The notes beneath the pieces were generated by a model that saw only the letters and a program-made list of their open reading frames with translations, was not told where the DNA came from and made no database searches. Position numbers and translations under genes: made by a program. From the NCBI GenBank assembly GCA_964251665.1, contig CAXUKO010000013.1, positions 62,001-126,000 of the forward strand: a DNA stretch of 64,000 bases, given 5' to 3'. Shown piece by piece: positions 43,367 through 51,589 of the stretch; the stretch's first letter is position 1; every line of letters begins with the position of its first letter. The DNA is from JBBQLG01 sp964251665 (GTDB lineage Bacteria > Bacteroidota > Bacteroidia > Cytophagales > Spirosomataceae).

Positions 43367-43447
43367 AATAGTTTGTCCTGCTGACGAATGAAGCATCTTA
43401 GCGATTGAGTAGCTAAGATGCTTCATTCGTCAGCAGGACAAACTATT
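43367..43447. repeat. Long perfect hairpin between convergent genes
   Basis: Perfect 36-bp arms (43367-43402 and 43412-43447) around a nine-base loop. The segments GTCCTGCTGA and GAAGCATCTTAGC match the hairpin at 39817-39913 in order and spacing, with a different middle. Likely a bidirectional terminator. Confidence 0.88.
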
Positions 43448-43453
43448 GATTTT

Positions 43454-45820
43454 TTACAAGACAACCAGCCCGTTCTCCCGCAGTTGTCGGCCTAACGGCG
43501 AACGCAGTAACGTGCTGAAATCGCCCAGCGACGTTCGCTCAAAGTCAGCCTGTACTGCCAGTAGCGGTACCCGTTCGCCCGTGCTGACATGCCAGCGCGG
43601 CAATGATTCCGCCAGCCACTGACCCAACTCAGGACTGGTTTCCAGCACCCAATCCGATTGGCGGCTGTAAAACGACAGCTCCGCTATATCAACCGTTTTT
43701 CGCCCCTGATTCGTGGCCAGCACTTCTACCGATGGCAGCGGTCCCAGCCAGACAAGCTGCGCATTAGACCGGGCGGCTGATTCGGGCGTGTCTTTAATAC
43801 TCTTCTCAATATACCGGGGCGAAATAGACGTCGGTGGTACCTGAAACATGAACCAGTCCCTTAGGGGAAAGTCGAACCCAACACCGTGCATGTAATTGAA
43901 CAGCGATTTACGCAGCCCTTCGGCAAACAGGTCGTGGTCGGCACCGAGCGGATCGTCGTGGTACAGATCATTATCGGCAAACGGACCCATATCCGGGCCA
44001 ATCCGCTGCACATCAAAAGCCGCTGGCGTCAGTCCGACCGGACTGTGGGCGGTCATGGCAAATCGATGCCAGAAGCCAGACTGAACAATACCGGCCTGAA
44101 ATAGCTGCCGGACCATCTCCAGCGAATCGATGGTTTCCTGCACCGTTTGCGTTGGAAAGCCGTACATGAGGTAAGCATGAACCATAATGCCCGCCTGGGT
44201 GAAGGCATCGGCCACGCGGGCTACCTGGGCCACTGTCACGCCTTTTTTCATCCGTTCCAGCAACCGGTCCGACGCTACTTCCAACCCACCCGATACGGCT
44301 AAGCAACCCGACGCTTTCAGCAACCGGCACAGATCGGGCGTGAAACTGCTCTCGAACCGGATGTTCGTCCACCAGACAACGGTTAGCTTCCGGCGGATAA
44401 TTTCCAGCGCCACGTCGCGCATGAGGGCCGGTGGTGCGGCCTCGTCCACGAAATGAAACCCATTCTGGCCGGTCTGCGCAATGATTTCTTCCATCCGGTC
44501 GCAGAGCAGCGCGGCCGTCAGGGGTTCGTAGCGTTTAATATAGTCCAGCGTGATGTCGCAGAAGGAGCACTTGCCCCAGTAGCAGCCATGGGCCAGGGTC
44601 AGCTTGTTCCAGCGGCCATCGCTCCAGAGCCGGTGCATGGGGTTGACCACCTCAATCACGGACAGGTAATCCATCAGGGGCAGGTCGGCGTAGTCGGGGG
44701 TACCGGTTTCGCGCTGGGCTACGTCTTTTTCGGTTGCCCCGTTGTAGTAGGTCACCACGCCATTGGTGCGGACAAAGGTGCGTTTCACCCGGCCGAGGTC
44801 GCGCTGTCCGTCGAGGTGTTCGAGCAGCGACCAGAGTGGCGCTTCACCATCGTCTAAACTGATAAAATCTACATAATCGAACACGCGGGCTTCGGTCAGG
44901 CTGCGGAGTTCGGTGTTGACATAGCCGCCCCCCATTACGACGTTTATGCCTGGGTAGTGCTGTTTTACATACTGTCCGCAGGTAAGTGCCCCGTAGAGGT
45001 TGCCCGGAAATGGCACCGTCAGGCAAATCATATTCGGTTGCCACTGCTGGATTTTAGCATCCAGCAACTCATTCAGCAACTGCGAAATCAGCGTTTGGGG
45101 CGCCTGCAGGGCTTCGTGCAACTCATCGAAGTGCGTTGCCGACCGGCCCAGACGCTCGGCGTAGCGGCTAAACCCAAAGTGTGGGTCTATGGCTTCCTGA
45201 ATCAGATCGCTCAGATCTTCGAGATAGAGCGTGGCTAAGTGCCGGGCTTTATCGTGCGTGCCCATTGTGCCGAATGCCCACTCCAGATCGTCGATTTCGG
45301 CAAAGCGGGATGCTTCGGGCAGGTAGCTGCGGTCGGCAATGGCGTGGGCCAGCGTGGGGTTTTTGTTCTGTAAAAACCGGATTACCGGGTCGATGGTGCT
45401 CACATACTCCGCCTGAAGCCGGTAGATACGATAAGCGTTTTCAGTCAGTTCAGCATCCGAATCATCCAGTTGGGTAAATAATCGACGCAGACCCGCCCGT
45501 GAAAACAGCGCCAGAATCACCTCGATGCCCAGGTCGGCCTGATGTGACTCGATCTGTCGGGTGTTTAAAAAACCCTTCAGGTAAGCCGTTGCCGGGTAGG
45601 GCGTGTTCAACTGCGTGAACGGCGGGGTGATAAAGAGAATACGCTGATTCAAGGAAGTGGCTAATGTGTTTGTATAGAAACGGCCCTCATCGGCTTGCAG
45701 TTCCGATTGATAAGCCTCGTTTTTTGATATAGGCCAGATTGTATTATTTAAAGTATTTTTACGGTTATAGGTCGATAAAATCTTTGATTTTTCAAATATA
45801 GGCGACACATAGTCTTGCAA
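43454..45820 (-). CDS. B12-binding-domain radical SAM protein
   Basis: Large radical SAM enzyme of 788 residues. An N-terminal cobalamin-type Rossmann region (ILFITPPFTQLNTPYPATAY and NVVMGGGYVNTELR) precedes the iron-sulfur motif LAHGCYWGKCSFCDITLDY, which reads C-x4-C-x2-C rather than the usual C-x3-C-x2-C. Downstream are GGLEVASDRLLERMKKGVT and AYLMYGFPTQTVQETID, standard in this superfamily. The tail of about 150 residues has no recognised domain. Substrate unknown. The start is uncertain: only TTG at 45820 or GTG at 45808 upstream, while TTG at 45652 begins just before the Rossmann domain. Co-direction with any neighbour is lacking. Confidence 0.88.
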   Translation of the reverse strand: MQDYVSPIFEKSKILSTYNRKNTLNNTIWPISKNEAYQSELQADEGRFYTNTLATSLNQRILFITPPFTQLNTPYPATAYLKGFLNTRQIESHQADLGIEVILALFSRAGLRRLFTQLDDSDAELTENAYRIYRLQAEYVSTIDPVIRFLQNKNPTLAHAIADRSYLPEASRFAEIDDLEWAFGTMGTHDKARHLATLYLEDLSDLIQEAIDPHFGFSRYAERLGRSATHFDELHEALQAPQTLISQLLNELLDAKIQQWQPNMICLTVPFPGNLYGALTCGQYVKQHYPGINVVMGGGYVNTELRSLTEARVFDYVDFISLDDGEAPLWSLLEHLDGQRDLGRVKRTFVRTNGVVTYYNGATEKDVAQRETGTPDYADLPLMDYLSVIEVVNPMHRLWSDGRWNKLTLAHGCYWGKCSFCDITLDYIKRYEPLTAALLCDRMEEIIAQTGQNGFHFVDEAAPPALMRDVALEIIRRKLTVVWWTNIRFESSFTPDLCRLLKASGCLAVSGGLEVASDRLLERMKKGVTVAQVARVADAFTQAGIMVHAYLMYGFPTQTVQETIDSLEMVRQLFQAGIVQSGFWHRFAMTAHSPVGLTPAAFDVQRIGPDMGPFADNDLYHDDPLGADHDLFAEGLRKSLFNYMHGVGFDFPLRDWFMFQVPPTSISPRYIEKSIKDTPESAARSNAQLVWLGPLPSVEVLATNQGRKTVDIAELSFYSRQSDWVLETSPELGQWLAESLPRWHVSTGERVPLLAVQADFERTSLGDFSTLLRSPLGRQLRENGLVVL

Positions 45821-45921
45821 ACCGCTGGCTAATCGCCTAACTTAGTAGGGAACTTATGCCTGACAGCACCAGTACAATACGTGTTTGATAATTCAGTACT
45901 GACTATTCCGACCTTAAATCA

Positions 45922-45947
45922 GAAGGCCTTCCACACGGAGGGCCTTC
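45922..45947. terminator. Hairpin in a divergent leader
   Basis: Arms GAAGGCC / GGCCTTC with a 12-base loop and a following TT-rich stretch, shaped like an intrinsic terminator. It lies between two genes read away from each other, so it would sit in the leader of the gene at 46013. It could be an attenuator or the end of an unannotated small RNA. Confidence 0.45.
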
Positions 45948-46012
45948 CTTGTTTAGGCGGGGTAAACAACCGCTTCGGTTTAGGTGTTGTACGATAAAAA
46001 CTACGATACGTT

Positions 46013-46477
46013 ATGGCTAAGCAATCGCCCTTCGATCCCGATGCCGTTGATCCAGCGGCTTACTCCCACGATCCCTATCAGCACGGTGATTCTGACTTCG
46101 GCACCCCGTCTGAAGGAGTAGGTACCAATACGTTCAAAGATGGAACTGCCGGTATTGATATGGAAGAAGTCAATGCCGTTACGACTCAGGCCACCCGCGA
46201 AGCAAACCGCCATGAGGGCAGTGCGGAGACGCCCGAAGGCGAAAGCGTTGGGACTACGCAGGAATGGGACGTAAATCCTCAATCTGTACAGACCGACGCT
46301 CCCAAAGGACGGATGATGAGCGATGAAGCGGGCGAAACCCTGAATAACATTTCAGACAACCCCTCGGACGAAGCCCTCTTCAAACGGGCGGACGCTACGT
46401 ATCTGGAGCAGCACGACGATCCCAATACCGGTTATGACCCGCACAATCAGGGTTACGACAACCGACCGGGTAAATAA
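46013..46477 (+). CDS. Acidic, probably disordered protein of unknown function
   Basis: The 154-residue product has no hydrophobic core, signal peptide or known domain. It is rich in Asp, Glu, Asn, Gly and Pro, with repeated DP and DxxP-type patches at both ends (SPFDPDAVDPAAYSHDPYQH at the start, DDPNTGYDPHNQGYDNRPG at the end). Such proteins can be desiccation/stress hydrophilins or regulators. A terminator-like hairpin lies in its leader and a clear terminator follows it. The real-gene call rests on the good start, length and codon use rather than on homology. Confidence 0.68.
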   Translation: MAKQSPFDPDAVDPAAYSHDPYQHGDSDFGTPSEGVGTNTFKDGTAGIDMEEVNAVTTQATREANRHEGSAETPEGESVGTTQEWDVNPQSVQTDAPKGRMMSDEAGETLNNISDNPSDEALFKRADATYLEQHDDPNTGYDPHNQGYDNRPGK

Positions 46478-46505
46478 ACCTGAGTGGCGTTTTACGTCCT
46501 TACCC

Positions 46506-46535
46506 AAACAGCCGGGAGACTACTTCCGGCTGTTT
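46506..46535 (+). terminator. Intrinsic terminator
   Basis: Ten-bp perfect arms AAACAGCCGG / CCGGCTGTTT with T tail, downstream of the acidic protein gene at 46013-46477 and before the DUF1080 gene. Confidence 0.85.
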
Positions 46536-46624
46536 TTGCGTTTTACCCATTGGAGAAACGTGGTCTTTCAGTATACTTGCCGTCACGGATGCTTTTCCAT
46601 CTGTTCGTAAAACCTTATTCCTTT

Positions 46625-47386
46625 ATGCAACTGACTCAACTGCCGAAATCGAGTGCGCTGGTACTCAGCCTCGCGGCCTCGTTCATGCTTTTCGCGGCCC
46701 GTCCGGCTGTAGACCATCCACGGGAAACGCCTGCCAAAACCAGTGCTGCTGCCAAGTGGGTAACACTCTTCGACGGTAAGAACTTTAACGGCTGGCATGT
46801 TTACAACAAACCCGGCCAGCCTATCAGCGCTCCCTGGGTGATCAAAGATGGAGCTATGTACCTCGAACCCAAAACCGAGACGGCAAAAGGTGGGGGCGAC
46901 GTAACGACCGATAAAGAATACGGCAATTTTGAGCTGGAACTGGAGTGGAAGATCTCGGAAGGTGGTAACAGCGGCATCATCTACCATGTACACGAAGACC
47001 CGAAGTTTCATGCTTCCTACAATACCGGACCCGAAGTACAGGTGCTGGATAACGAGCGTCATCCCGATGCTAAAGAGGGCCGCGATGGAAACCGCACGGC
47101 GGGTTGCCTGTACGATATGCTGCCCCCCGGCAACCGCACGGCGGCCAACCCGGTTGGTGAGTGGAACAAATTTCGGATGGTCGTCGATAAAGGACGCGCA
47201 CAGCACTACCTGAACGGTAAATTAATGGCCGACTACCCGACGAGCGGCCCCGAGTGGGACAAACTCGTAGCCGAGAGCAAGTTTAAAGGCTGGGAAGGCT
47301 TTGGCAAATATGCCACGGGCTACATCTCCCTACAGGACCACGGTAACCCCGTCTGGTACCGGAACATTCGCATTAGAGAATTGTAG
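46625..47386 (+). CDS. DUF1080 (3-keto-disaccharide hydrolase-type) exported protein
   Basis: Exported protein of 253 residues. The signal MQLTQLPKSSALVLSLAASFMLFAA supports ATG 46625 over an open frame extending upstream to 46484. DUF1080 blocks follow: WVTLFDGKNFNGWHVYNKPG (about residues 44-63), the strand FELELEWKISEGGNSGIIYH, GPEVQVLDNERHPDAKEGRD and the end GYISLQDHGNPVWYRNIRI. The concanavalin-like beta jelly roll hydrolyses or binds sugars, and several members are keto-disaccharide hydrolases. The gene after it encodes a Tat-exported TIM-barrel isomerase, and both may act on the same sugar. Confidence 0.9.
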   Translation: MQLTQLPKSSALVLSLAASFMLFAARPAVDHPRETPAKTSAAAKWVTLFDGKNFNGWHVYNKPGQPISAPWVIKDGAMYLEPKTETAKGGGDVTTDKEYGNFELELEWKISEGGNSGIIYHVHEDPKFHASYNTGPEVQVLDNERHPDAKEGRDGNRTAGCLYDMLPPGNRTAANPVGEWNKFRMVVDKGRAQHYLNGKLMADYPTSGPEWDKLVAESKFKGWEGFGKYATGYISLQDHGNPVWYRNIRIREL

Positions 47387-47388
47387 AG

Positions 47389-47503
47389 ACCCCACCCCAG
47401 CCCCTCCCCGTTGGGAGAGGGGCTTAAGCCCTTAGCTACCAACTTCAGTACAGTATCTAAGCTAAAGAAGTCCCTCCCTATCGGGGAGGGGTTGGGGTGG
47501 GGT
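47389..47503. repeat. G/C-skewed long inverted repeat
   Basis: Outer 21-base arms of CCCC-rich and GGGG-rich sequence (ACCCCACCCCAGCCCCTCCCC and its complement, one mismatch) enclose about 70 bases. It lies between two co-directional genes. Similar C-rich repeats are widespread in Cytophagales genomes. Confidence 0.8.
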
Positions 47504-47537
47504 AAACTATTTCACAAACCACTAATCCTAAACCACT

Positions 47538-48410
47538 ATGAATTCTCGCCGTACGGCTCTCAAAACCCTCGCTGGCAGCGCCCTCACGCTATCCCTGACC
47601 GAGACTATGGCCAATCCGCTTACGACTGTCAGTGGGGTCAATGCCCCACTGAAAGGAAACATCAACCACTCGGTTTGCCGGTGGTGCTACGGTAAAATCC
47701 CGCTGGATGAACTGTGTAAGTCGGCCGCAGCAATGGGCATCAAATCTATTGACCTGACCGGCCCCGATGAATGGCCGACCCTGAAAAAGTATGGCCTCAC
47801 CAGTGCGCTGCCACAGGGCGCCGGTAAAGGCATTGGCGAGGGCTTTAACGACCCTAAACTGCATGATGAACTGGTTGCCAGCTACGAGGCCATCTTCCCC
47901 AAACTGAAAGACGCCGGTATGAGCACGGTGATCTGTTTCTCGGGAAATCGCCGGGGGATGAGCGACGAAGAGGGGGCCAAAAACTGCGCCATCGGCCTGA
48001 AGCGCCTGATGCCCAGTGCCCAGAAATACGGTATCACCGTCATTATGGAACTGCTGAACAGCAAAGTCGACCATAAAGACTACATGTGCGACCATACTGC
48101 CTGGGGCGTTGACCTGTGCAAGCGGGTAGGTTCGGAGAATTTCAAACTCCTTTACGACATCTACCACATGCAGATTATGGAAGGCGACCTCATCCGCAAC
48201 ATCCGCGATTATCACCAGTACATCGGGCATTACCACACGGGTGGCAATCCGGGGCGGAACGAAATTGACGAGACGCAGGAGATTAACTACCCGGCCGTGA
48301 TGAAAGCCATCGTCGCTACTGGTTTCAAGGGGTACGTGGCGCAGGAGTTTATTCCAAAACGTGATCCGCTTACGAGCCTGAAAGAAGCGGTAATGCTGTG
48401 TGACGTGTAG
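47538..48410 (+). CDS. Tat-exported TIM-barrel sugar isomerase/epimerase
   Basis: AP-endonuclease-2-type TIM barrel of 290 residues, like hydroxypyruvate or xylose/inosose isomerases. The N-terminus has a Tat-type signal (MNSRRTALKTLAGSALTLSL). Conserved ligand segments: IMELLNSKVDHKDYMCDHTA (about residues 170-189), LLYDIYHMQIMEGDL, IGHYHTGGNPGRNEID, and the last Glu in YVAQEFIPKRDP. These match the metal-binding pattern of the family. It probably forms a functional pair with the upstream DUF1080 protein in extracytoplasmic sugar processing. Confidence 0.9.
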   Translation: MNSRRTALKTLAGSALTLSLTETMANPLTTVSGVNAPLKGNINHSVCRWCYGKIPLDELCKSAAAMGIKSIDLTGPDEWPTLKKYGLTSALPQGAGKGIGEGFNDPKLHDELVASYEAIFPKLKDAGMSTVICFSGNRRGMSDEEGAKNCAIGLKRLMPSAQKYGITVIMELLNSKVDHKDYMCDHTAWGVDLCKRVGSENFKLLYDIYHMQIMEGDLIRNIRDYHQYIGHYHTGGNPGRNEIDETQEINYPAVMKAIVATGFKGYVAQEFIPKRDPLTSLKEAVMLCDV

Positions 48411-48431
48411 GTTTCCCGGCTTGATTATTGT

Positions 48432-48482
48432 ACTCGCCTGAAGGCAATCCGCACTATACGAACGGGTTGTTCTCAGGCGAGT
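48432..48482. repeat. Inverted repeat downstream of the TIM-barrel gene
   Basis: Ten-bp arms ACTCGCCTGA / TCAGGCGAGT with a 31-base loop and TTT after it. Plausible terminator. Confidence 0.6.
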
Positions 48483-48508
48483 TTGCGTTTAAGTGGGCTG
48501 ATGAAATA

Positions 48509-48536
48509 TGGTGTCGGGTTATCAAACCCGACACCA
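48509..48536. terminator. Hairpin upstream of the S41 protease
   Basis: Twelve-bp perfect arms TGGTGTCGGGTT / AACCCGACACCA with loop ATCA, second hairpin after the TIM-barrel gene. Likely ends that mRNA. Confidence 0.65.
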
Positions 48537-48658
48537 CATAAAAGCACGCTATCAAGCCATTACCTCTATTATTTTGCAAAACGGCAATCTCACCGAAACA
48601 AATGCCCGTAGATGTATCGTTTACAGCCCATACACGCACTACTAGTTTAGCATCAACA

Positions 48659-50371
48659 ATGGCAGAGCAAGAGGAGTCAGGCAATCAATCGACAAAACCA
48701 CAGCGGGGGGATGCGCCGATTCAGAATACAAAAGCTATGGTGCGGTTACCCATGCTGCTGGGTATTACGCTGGCGGGTGGCATGCTGATTGGAGCGACTC
48801 TGTTCGGAGGCACCAAAAGCATCAACAACATCGGCCGTGGCTACACTAAATACAAGGAGATTTTACAGCTGATCGAGAACAACTACGTCGATTCGGTTAA
48901 TACCGACTCCCTGGTGGATTATTCGATCACGAAAATGCTCGAAAAGCTCGATCCGCATACAGCCTACATGAATCCACAGGATGCGGTGGCGGCCCGGTCG
49001 CAGTTGGAGGGTGGTTTCGACGGAATCGGTATTGAGTTCAATATTTATAAAGATACGGTCTACGTGGTTACGCCCCTGGCGGGCGGTCCTTCCGAAGCGG
49101 CTGGTATTCAGAGCGGGGATAAACTGGTCAGGGTAGATACGACGTCCATGACGGGCGATAAACTGGACAATGGGCGCGTGTTTCGGACCCTGCGTGGCAA
49201 ACGCGGTTCGGAAGTCAAGCTGACCTTGCTTCGCCGGGGGCTGCCGAAACCGTTGGTCGTAACGGTAACGCGCGACCGTATTCCAACGTATTCGGTTGAT
49301 GCTGCTTACATGGTCGATGCCAAAACGGGCTACATCCGCGTCAACCGGTTCTCGGAGACGACCTACGACGAGTTTAAAACGGCCCTGGGCAGTCTGAAAC
49401 AACAGGGCATGAGCCAGTTGATGCTCGACCTGCGCAACAATCCCGGCGGCTACATGGACCGGGCGACGAGCGTAGCCGACGAACTGATTTCGGGTCAGAA
49501 GATGCTGGTCTACACCGATGGAAAAGACAACCGATACGACCGGCAGACGTTCGCCCGTATTGCCGGTCAGTTTGAAGACGGCCCGGTGGTAGTGCTGATT
49601 GATGAAGGAAGCGCATCGGCTTCGGAGATTGTGGCCGGGGCGTTGCAGGATCATGACCGGGCACTGATAGCTGGTCGGCGGTCCTTTGGCAAGGGCCTGG
49701 TGCAGATGCCGGTTCAACTGTCCGACGGTTCGGAACTGCGCCTGACCATCTCGCGCTATTATACGCCGAGTGGCCGCAGTATTCAGAAACCATACGTGAT
49801 GGGTCACGAGGCCGATTACGAAAAAGACCTCGAAACACGGTCGAAACGGGGTGAGTACTACATCGCAGATTCGATCAAAAACGACCCGACCAAGCGGTTT
49901 AAAACCGACGCGGGCCGAATCGTATACGGTGGGGGAGGTATCACACCGGACTATTTCATTCCCCGCGATTCGAGCTGGCAAACGGCTTACCTTGGTCAGC
50001 TGTTCGGTAAAAACCTGATCCGGGAGTACGCGCTGGAGTATGCCAATGACAATCGGAAGAAGTTGGACAAACTGCCCTTTGCCGAGTTCAACCGCACCGT
50101 TACGATCACCGACGAACAACTGGCTGATCTGGTAAAAACGGCTACGTCGCAGGGGGTGAAGTTCAACGAAAAGGAATATGTCCGCTCGAAAAACTACATC
50201 CGTGTTCAGGTGAAGGCCTTAGTGGCGCGGTATATCTATCAGAAGAACAACCGCAACGGACAGAACAACGAGTACTTCCGGGTGGCGGGCGAGGTCGATG
50301 AGACGTACAAGAAAGCGCTGACGCTCTTCGACCGTGCCCGGCTGCTGGAGCGGGGCGTGGCCAGTAAATAA
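48659..50371 (+). CDS. C-terminal processing peptidase (S41 family)
   Basis: Serine protease of 570 residues from ATG 48659; an in-frame ATG at 48602 adds 19 residues and cannot be excluded. One membrane span (LPMLLGITLAGGMLIGATLF) anchors it outside the cytoplasm. A PDZ domain (GGPSEAAGIQSGDKLVRVDT, about residues 137-156) is followed by the Ser/Lys protease: catalytic Ser in EGSASASEIVAGAL and Lys in RRSFGKGLVQ. The C-terminal helical tail is longer than in E. coli Prc, as usual in Bacteroidota. Cleaves C-terminal tails of periplasmic proteins. Confidence 0.93.
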   Translation: MAEQEESGNQSTKPQRGDAPIQNTKAMVRLPMLLGITLAGGMLIGATLFGGTKSINNIGRGYTKYKEILQLIENNYVDSVNTDSLVDYSITKMLEKLDPHTAYMNPQDAVAARSQLEGGFDGIGIEFNIYKDTVYVVTPLAGGPSEAAGIQSGDKLVRVDTTSMTGDKLDNGRVFRTLRGKRGSEVKLTLLRRGLPKPLVVTVTRDRIPTYSVDAAYMVDAKTGYIRVNRFSETTYDEFKTALGSLKQQGMSQLMLDLRNNPGGYMDRATSVADELISGQKMLVYTDGKDNRYDRQTFARIAGQFEDGPVVVLIDEGSASASEIVAGALQDHDRALIAGRRSFGKGLVQMPVQLSDGSELRLTISRYYTPSGRSIQKPYVMGHEADYEKDLETRSKRGEYYIADSIKNDPTKRFKTDAGRIVYGGGGITPDYFIPRDSSWQTAYLGQLFGKNLIREYALEYANDNRKKLDKLPFAEFNRTVTITDEQLADLVKTATSQGVKFNEKEYVRSKNYIRVQVKALVARYIYQKNNRNGQNNEYFRVAGEVDETYKKALTLFDRARLLERGVASK

Positions 50372-50401
50372 GCGTAGTACAGTAGTACACGTTATCTGAT
50401 G

Positions 50402-50445
50402 AAATGAATGCGGCACCGGGCTTCAGCCCGGTGCCGCATTCATTT
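50402..50445. terminator. Perfect hairpin between convergent genes
   Basis: Perfect 21-bp arms (AAATGAATGCGGCACCGGGC to its complement) with a two-base centre, between the S41 protease stop and the convergent hypothetical gene. Confidence 0.85.
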
Positions 50446-50446
50446 A

Positions 50447-50896
50447 CTACCGTTCTGCTCTCTTCTTAAACTGATAGGCGATGCCGAGGTACGAATACAG
50501 GACACCGCTCTTGAAGTTCGGGCGGGCGGAGGGCGAAATCTCAAAGGCGACCCGCACGTTGGGTACGGCCGGAAATGGGGCCACCCGGACGCCCACGTGC
50601 AGCGAATAGCCTTCTATAATGGCGGCATCGTTGAGGTTGTTCAGTGCGTTGAACTGTACACCCAGCCCGGCATAGTAGTTTACGGTGGGTTTGCGAATAA
50701 AATTGATCATGGGGGCCACTGTAGTACTGAGCGCACTGGTTAGCGTATTTGTCTGCAAACGGGCATCGATCCAAAGCACACGGTTGGCATTAGAACTGAC
50801 CGAAAGGACACTGCGGAAGGGGTAATAGGCCACAGACGCCTGCCCAAAGGCCGAGAGGTTAGCCAGCACTAAACCGGCAGCGAAAAGTTTCTTCAT
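50447..50896 (-). CDS. Small exported beta-barrel-like protein
   Basis: The 149-residue product with signal peptide MKKLFAAGLVLANLSAFGQ. The mature protein is a series of short beta strands with Tyr/Phe ends (VAYYPFRSVLSVSS, VNYYAGLGVQFNALN, GVLYSYLGIAYQFKK) closing on a basic tail. That pattern suggests an eight-stranded outer-membrane barrel of the OmpA/OmpW size class. No family assigned. Converges on the S41 protease, and its stop is almost inside the shared hairpin. The next gene upstream is divergent. Confidence 0.72.
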   Translation of the reverse strand: MKKLFAAGLVLANLSAFGQASVAYYPFRSVLSVSSNANRVLWIDARLQTNTLTSALSTTVAPMINFIRKPTVNYYAGLGVQFNALNNLNDAAIIEGYSLHVGVRVAPFPAVPNVRVAFEISPSARPNFKSGVLYSYLGIAYQFKKRAER

Positions 50897-51004
50897 GGCT
50901 GCAAAGCTACTATCTGAATCGCTGAAAGCGAGAATGGAGACAGAATGAATCAGGATGTATACTCAATTGTACGGCGATACGACTATTTTGCGTAGTATAG
51001 GCCT

Positions 51005-51586
51005 ATGAAATGGTTACTCCTTCTGCCGGGCCTCCTGTTGCTGACTGCTGCCTCCGTTGACGCGCAGCGGTTGAAATTGTTCCGTTCTATTATTTACACC
51101 AGCCGGGGCGAACGAATCGACGGTATCCTGTACGACATGACCGATTCTACGGTTCAGTACGTGCCCAATCAGGCCGATTTTATCCGGCGCCTTCGGGATG
51201 GTCAGGTCCCTGCTGTTTTCGATATTCACCGGGACTCAATTGACCGCATTGTTATTCGCCGGAAAGGTCACGTTAGCCGGGGAACGTCGATTGGTGCGGG
51301 GATAGGCTTGGTGGCTGGCATCGGGATTGCCGTGTTTGTTCATCCTGCCGCCAGCAGGGCCGTAGACGCAGGATTTACAGATTTGATCAAGGTACTTGCA
51401 ATCCTGACAGCACCCGTTAGCGGAGCCGAATACGGTGCCTTGTTCAGTATCATTCCCTACCGAATACGACGCATCCGGCAAAGCGAAGAAGCCTTTAAAA
51501 CTGCGAAGACCGACTTGAAATGGCTTTCCGTTGGGGCACAGCGCCGGGTAAATGCAGCCGGGCAATCGATAGACCATCAGCCCTGA
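51005..51586 (+). CDS. Hypothetical exported protein with one membrane region
   Basis: The 193-residue product with a signal peptide (LLLLPGLLLLTAASVDAQ). The mature part begins with SRGERIDGILYDMTDSTVQY, a pattern of the kind seen in Bacteroidota proteins that carry a short SH3-like barrel, followed by IDRIVIRRKGHVSRG. A Gly-rich hydrophobic segment (TSIGAGIGLVAGIGIAVFV) could span or insert in a membrane, and the tail is basic. Function not recognised. Its stop is three bases from the stop of the convergent type IX protein, with no terminator between. Confidence 0.7.
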   Translation: MKWLLLLPGLLLLTAASVDAQRLKLFRSIIYTSRGERIDGILYDMTDSTVQYVPNQADFIRRLRDGQVPAVFDIHRDSIDRIVIRRKGHVSRGTSIGAGIGLVAGIGIAVFVHPAASRAVDAGFTDLIKVLAILTAPVSGAEYGALFSIIPYRIRRIRQSEEAFKTAKTDLKWLSVGAQRRVNAAGQSIDHQP

Positions 51587-51589
51587 ACC

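Noticed and set aside
48863..50119. Long open frame of over 400 codons on the minus strand
   Set aside because: It lies fully opposite the S41 protease, whose PDZ and catalytic motifs are clear; the minus frame has no family features and is a shadow.
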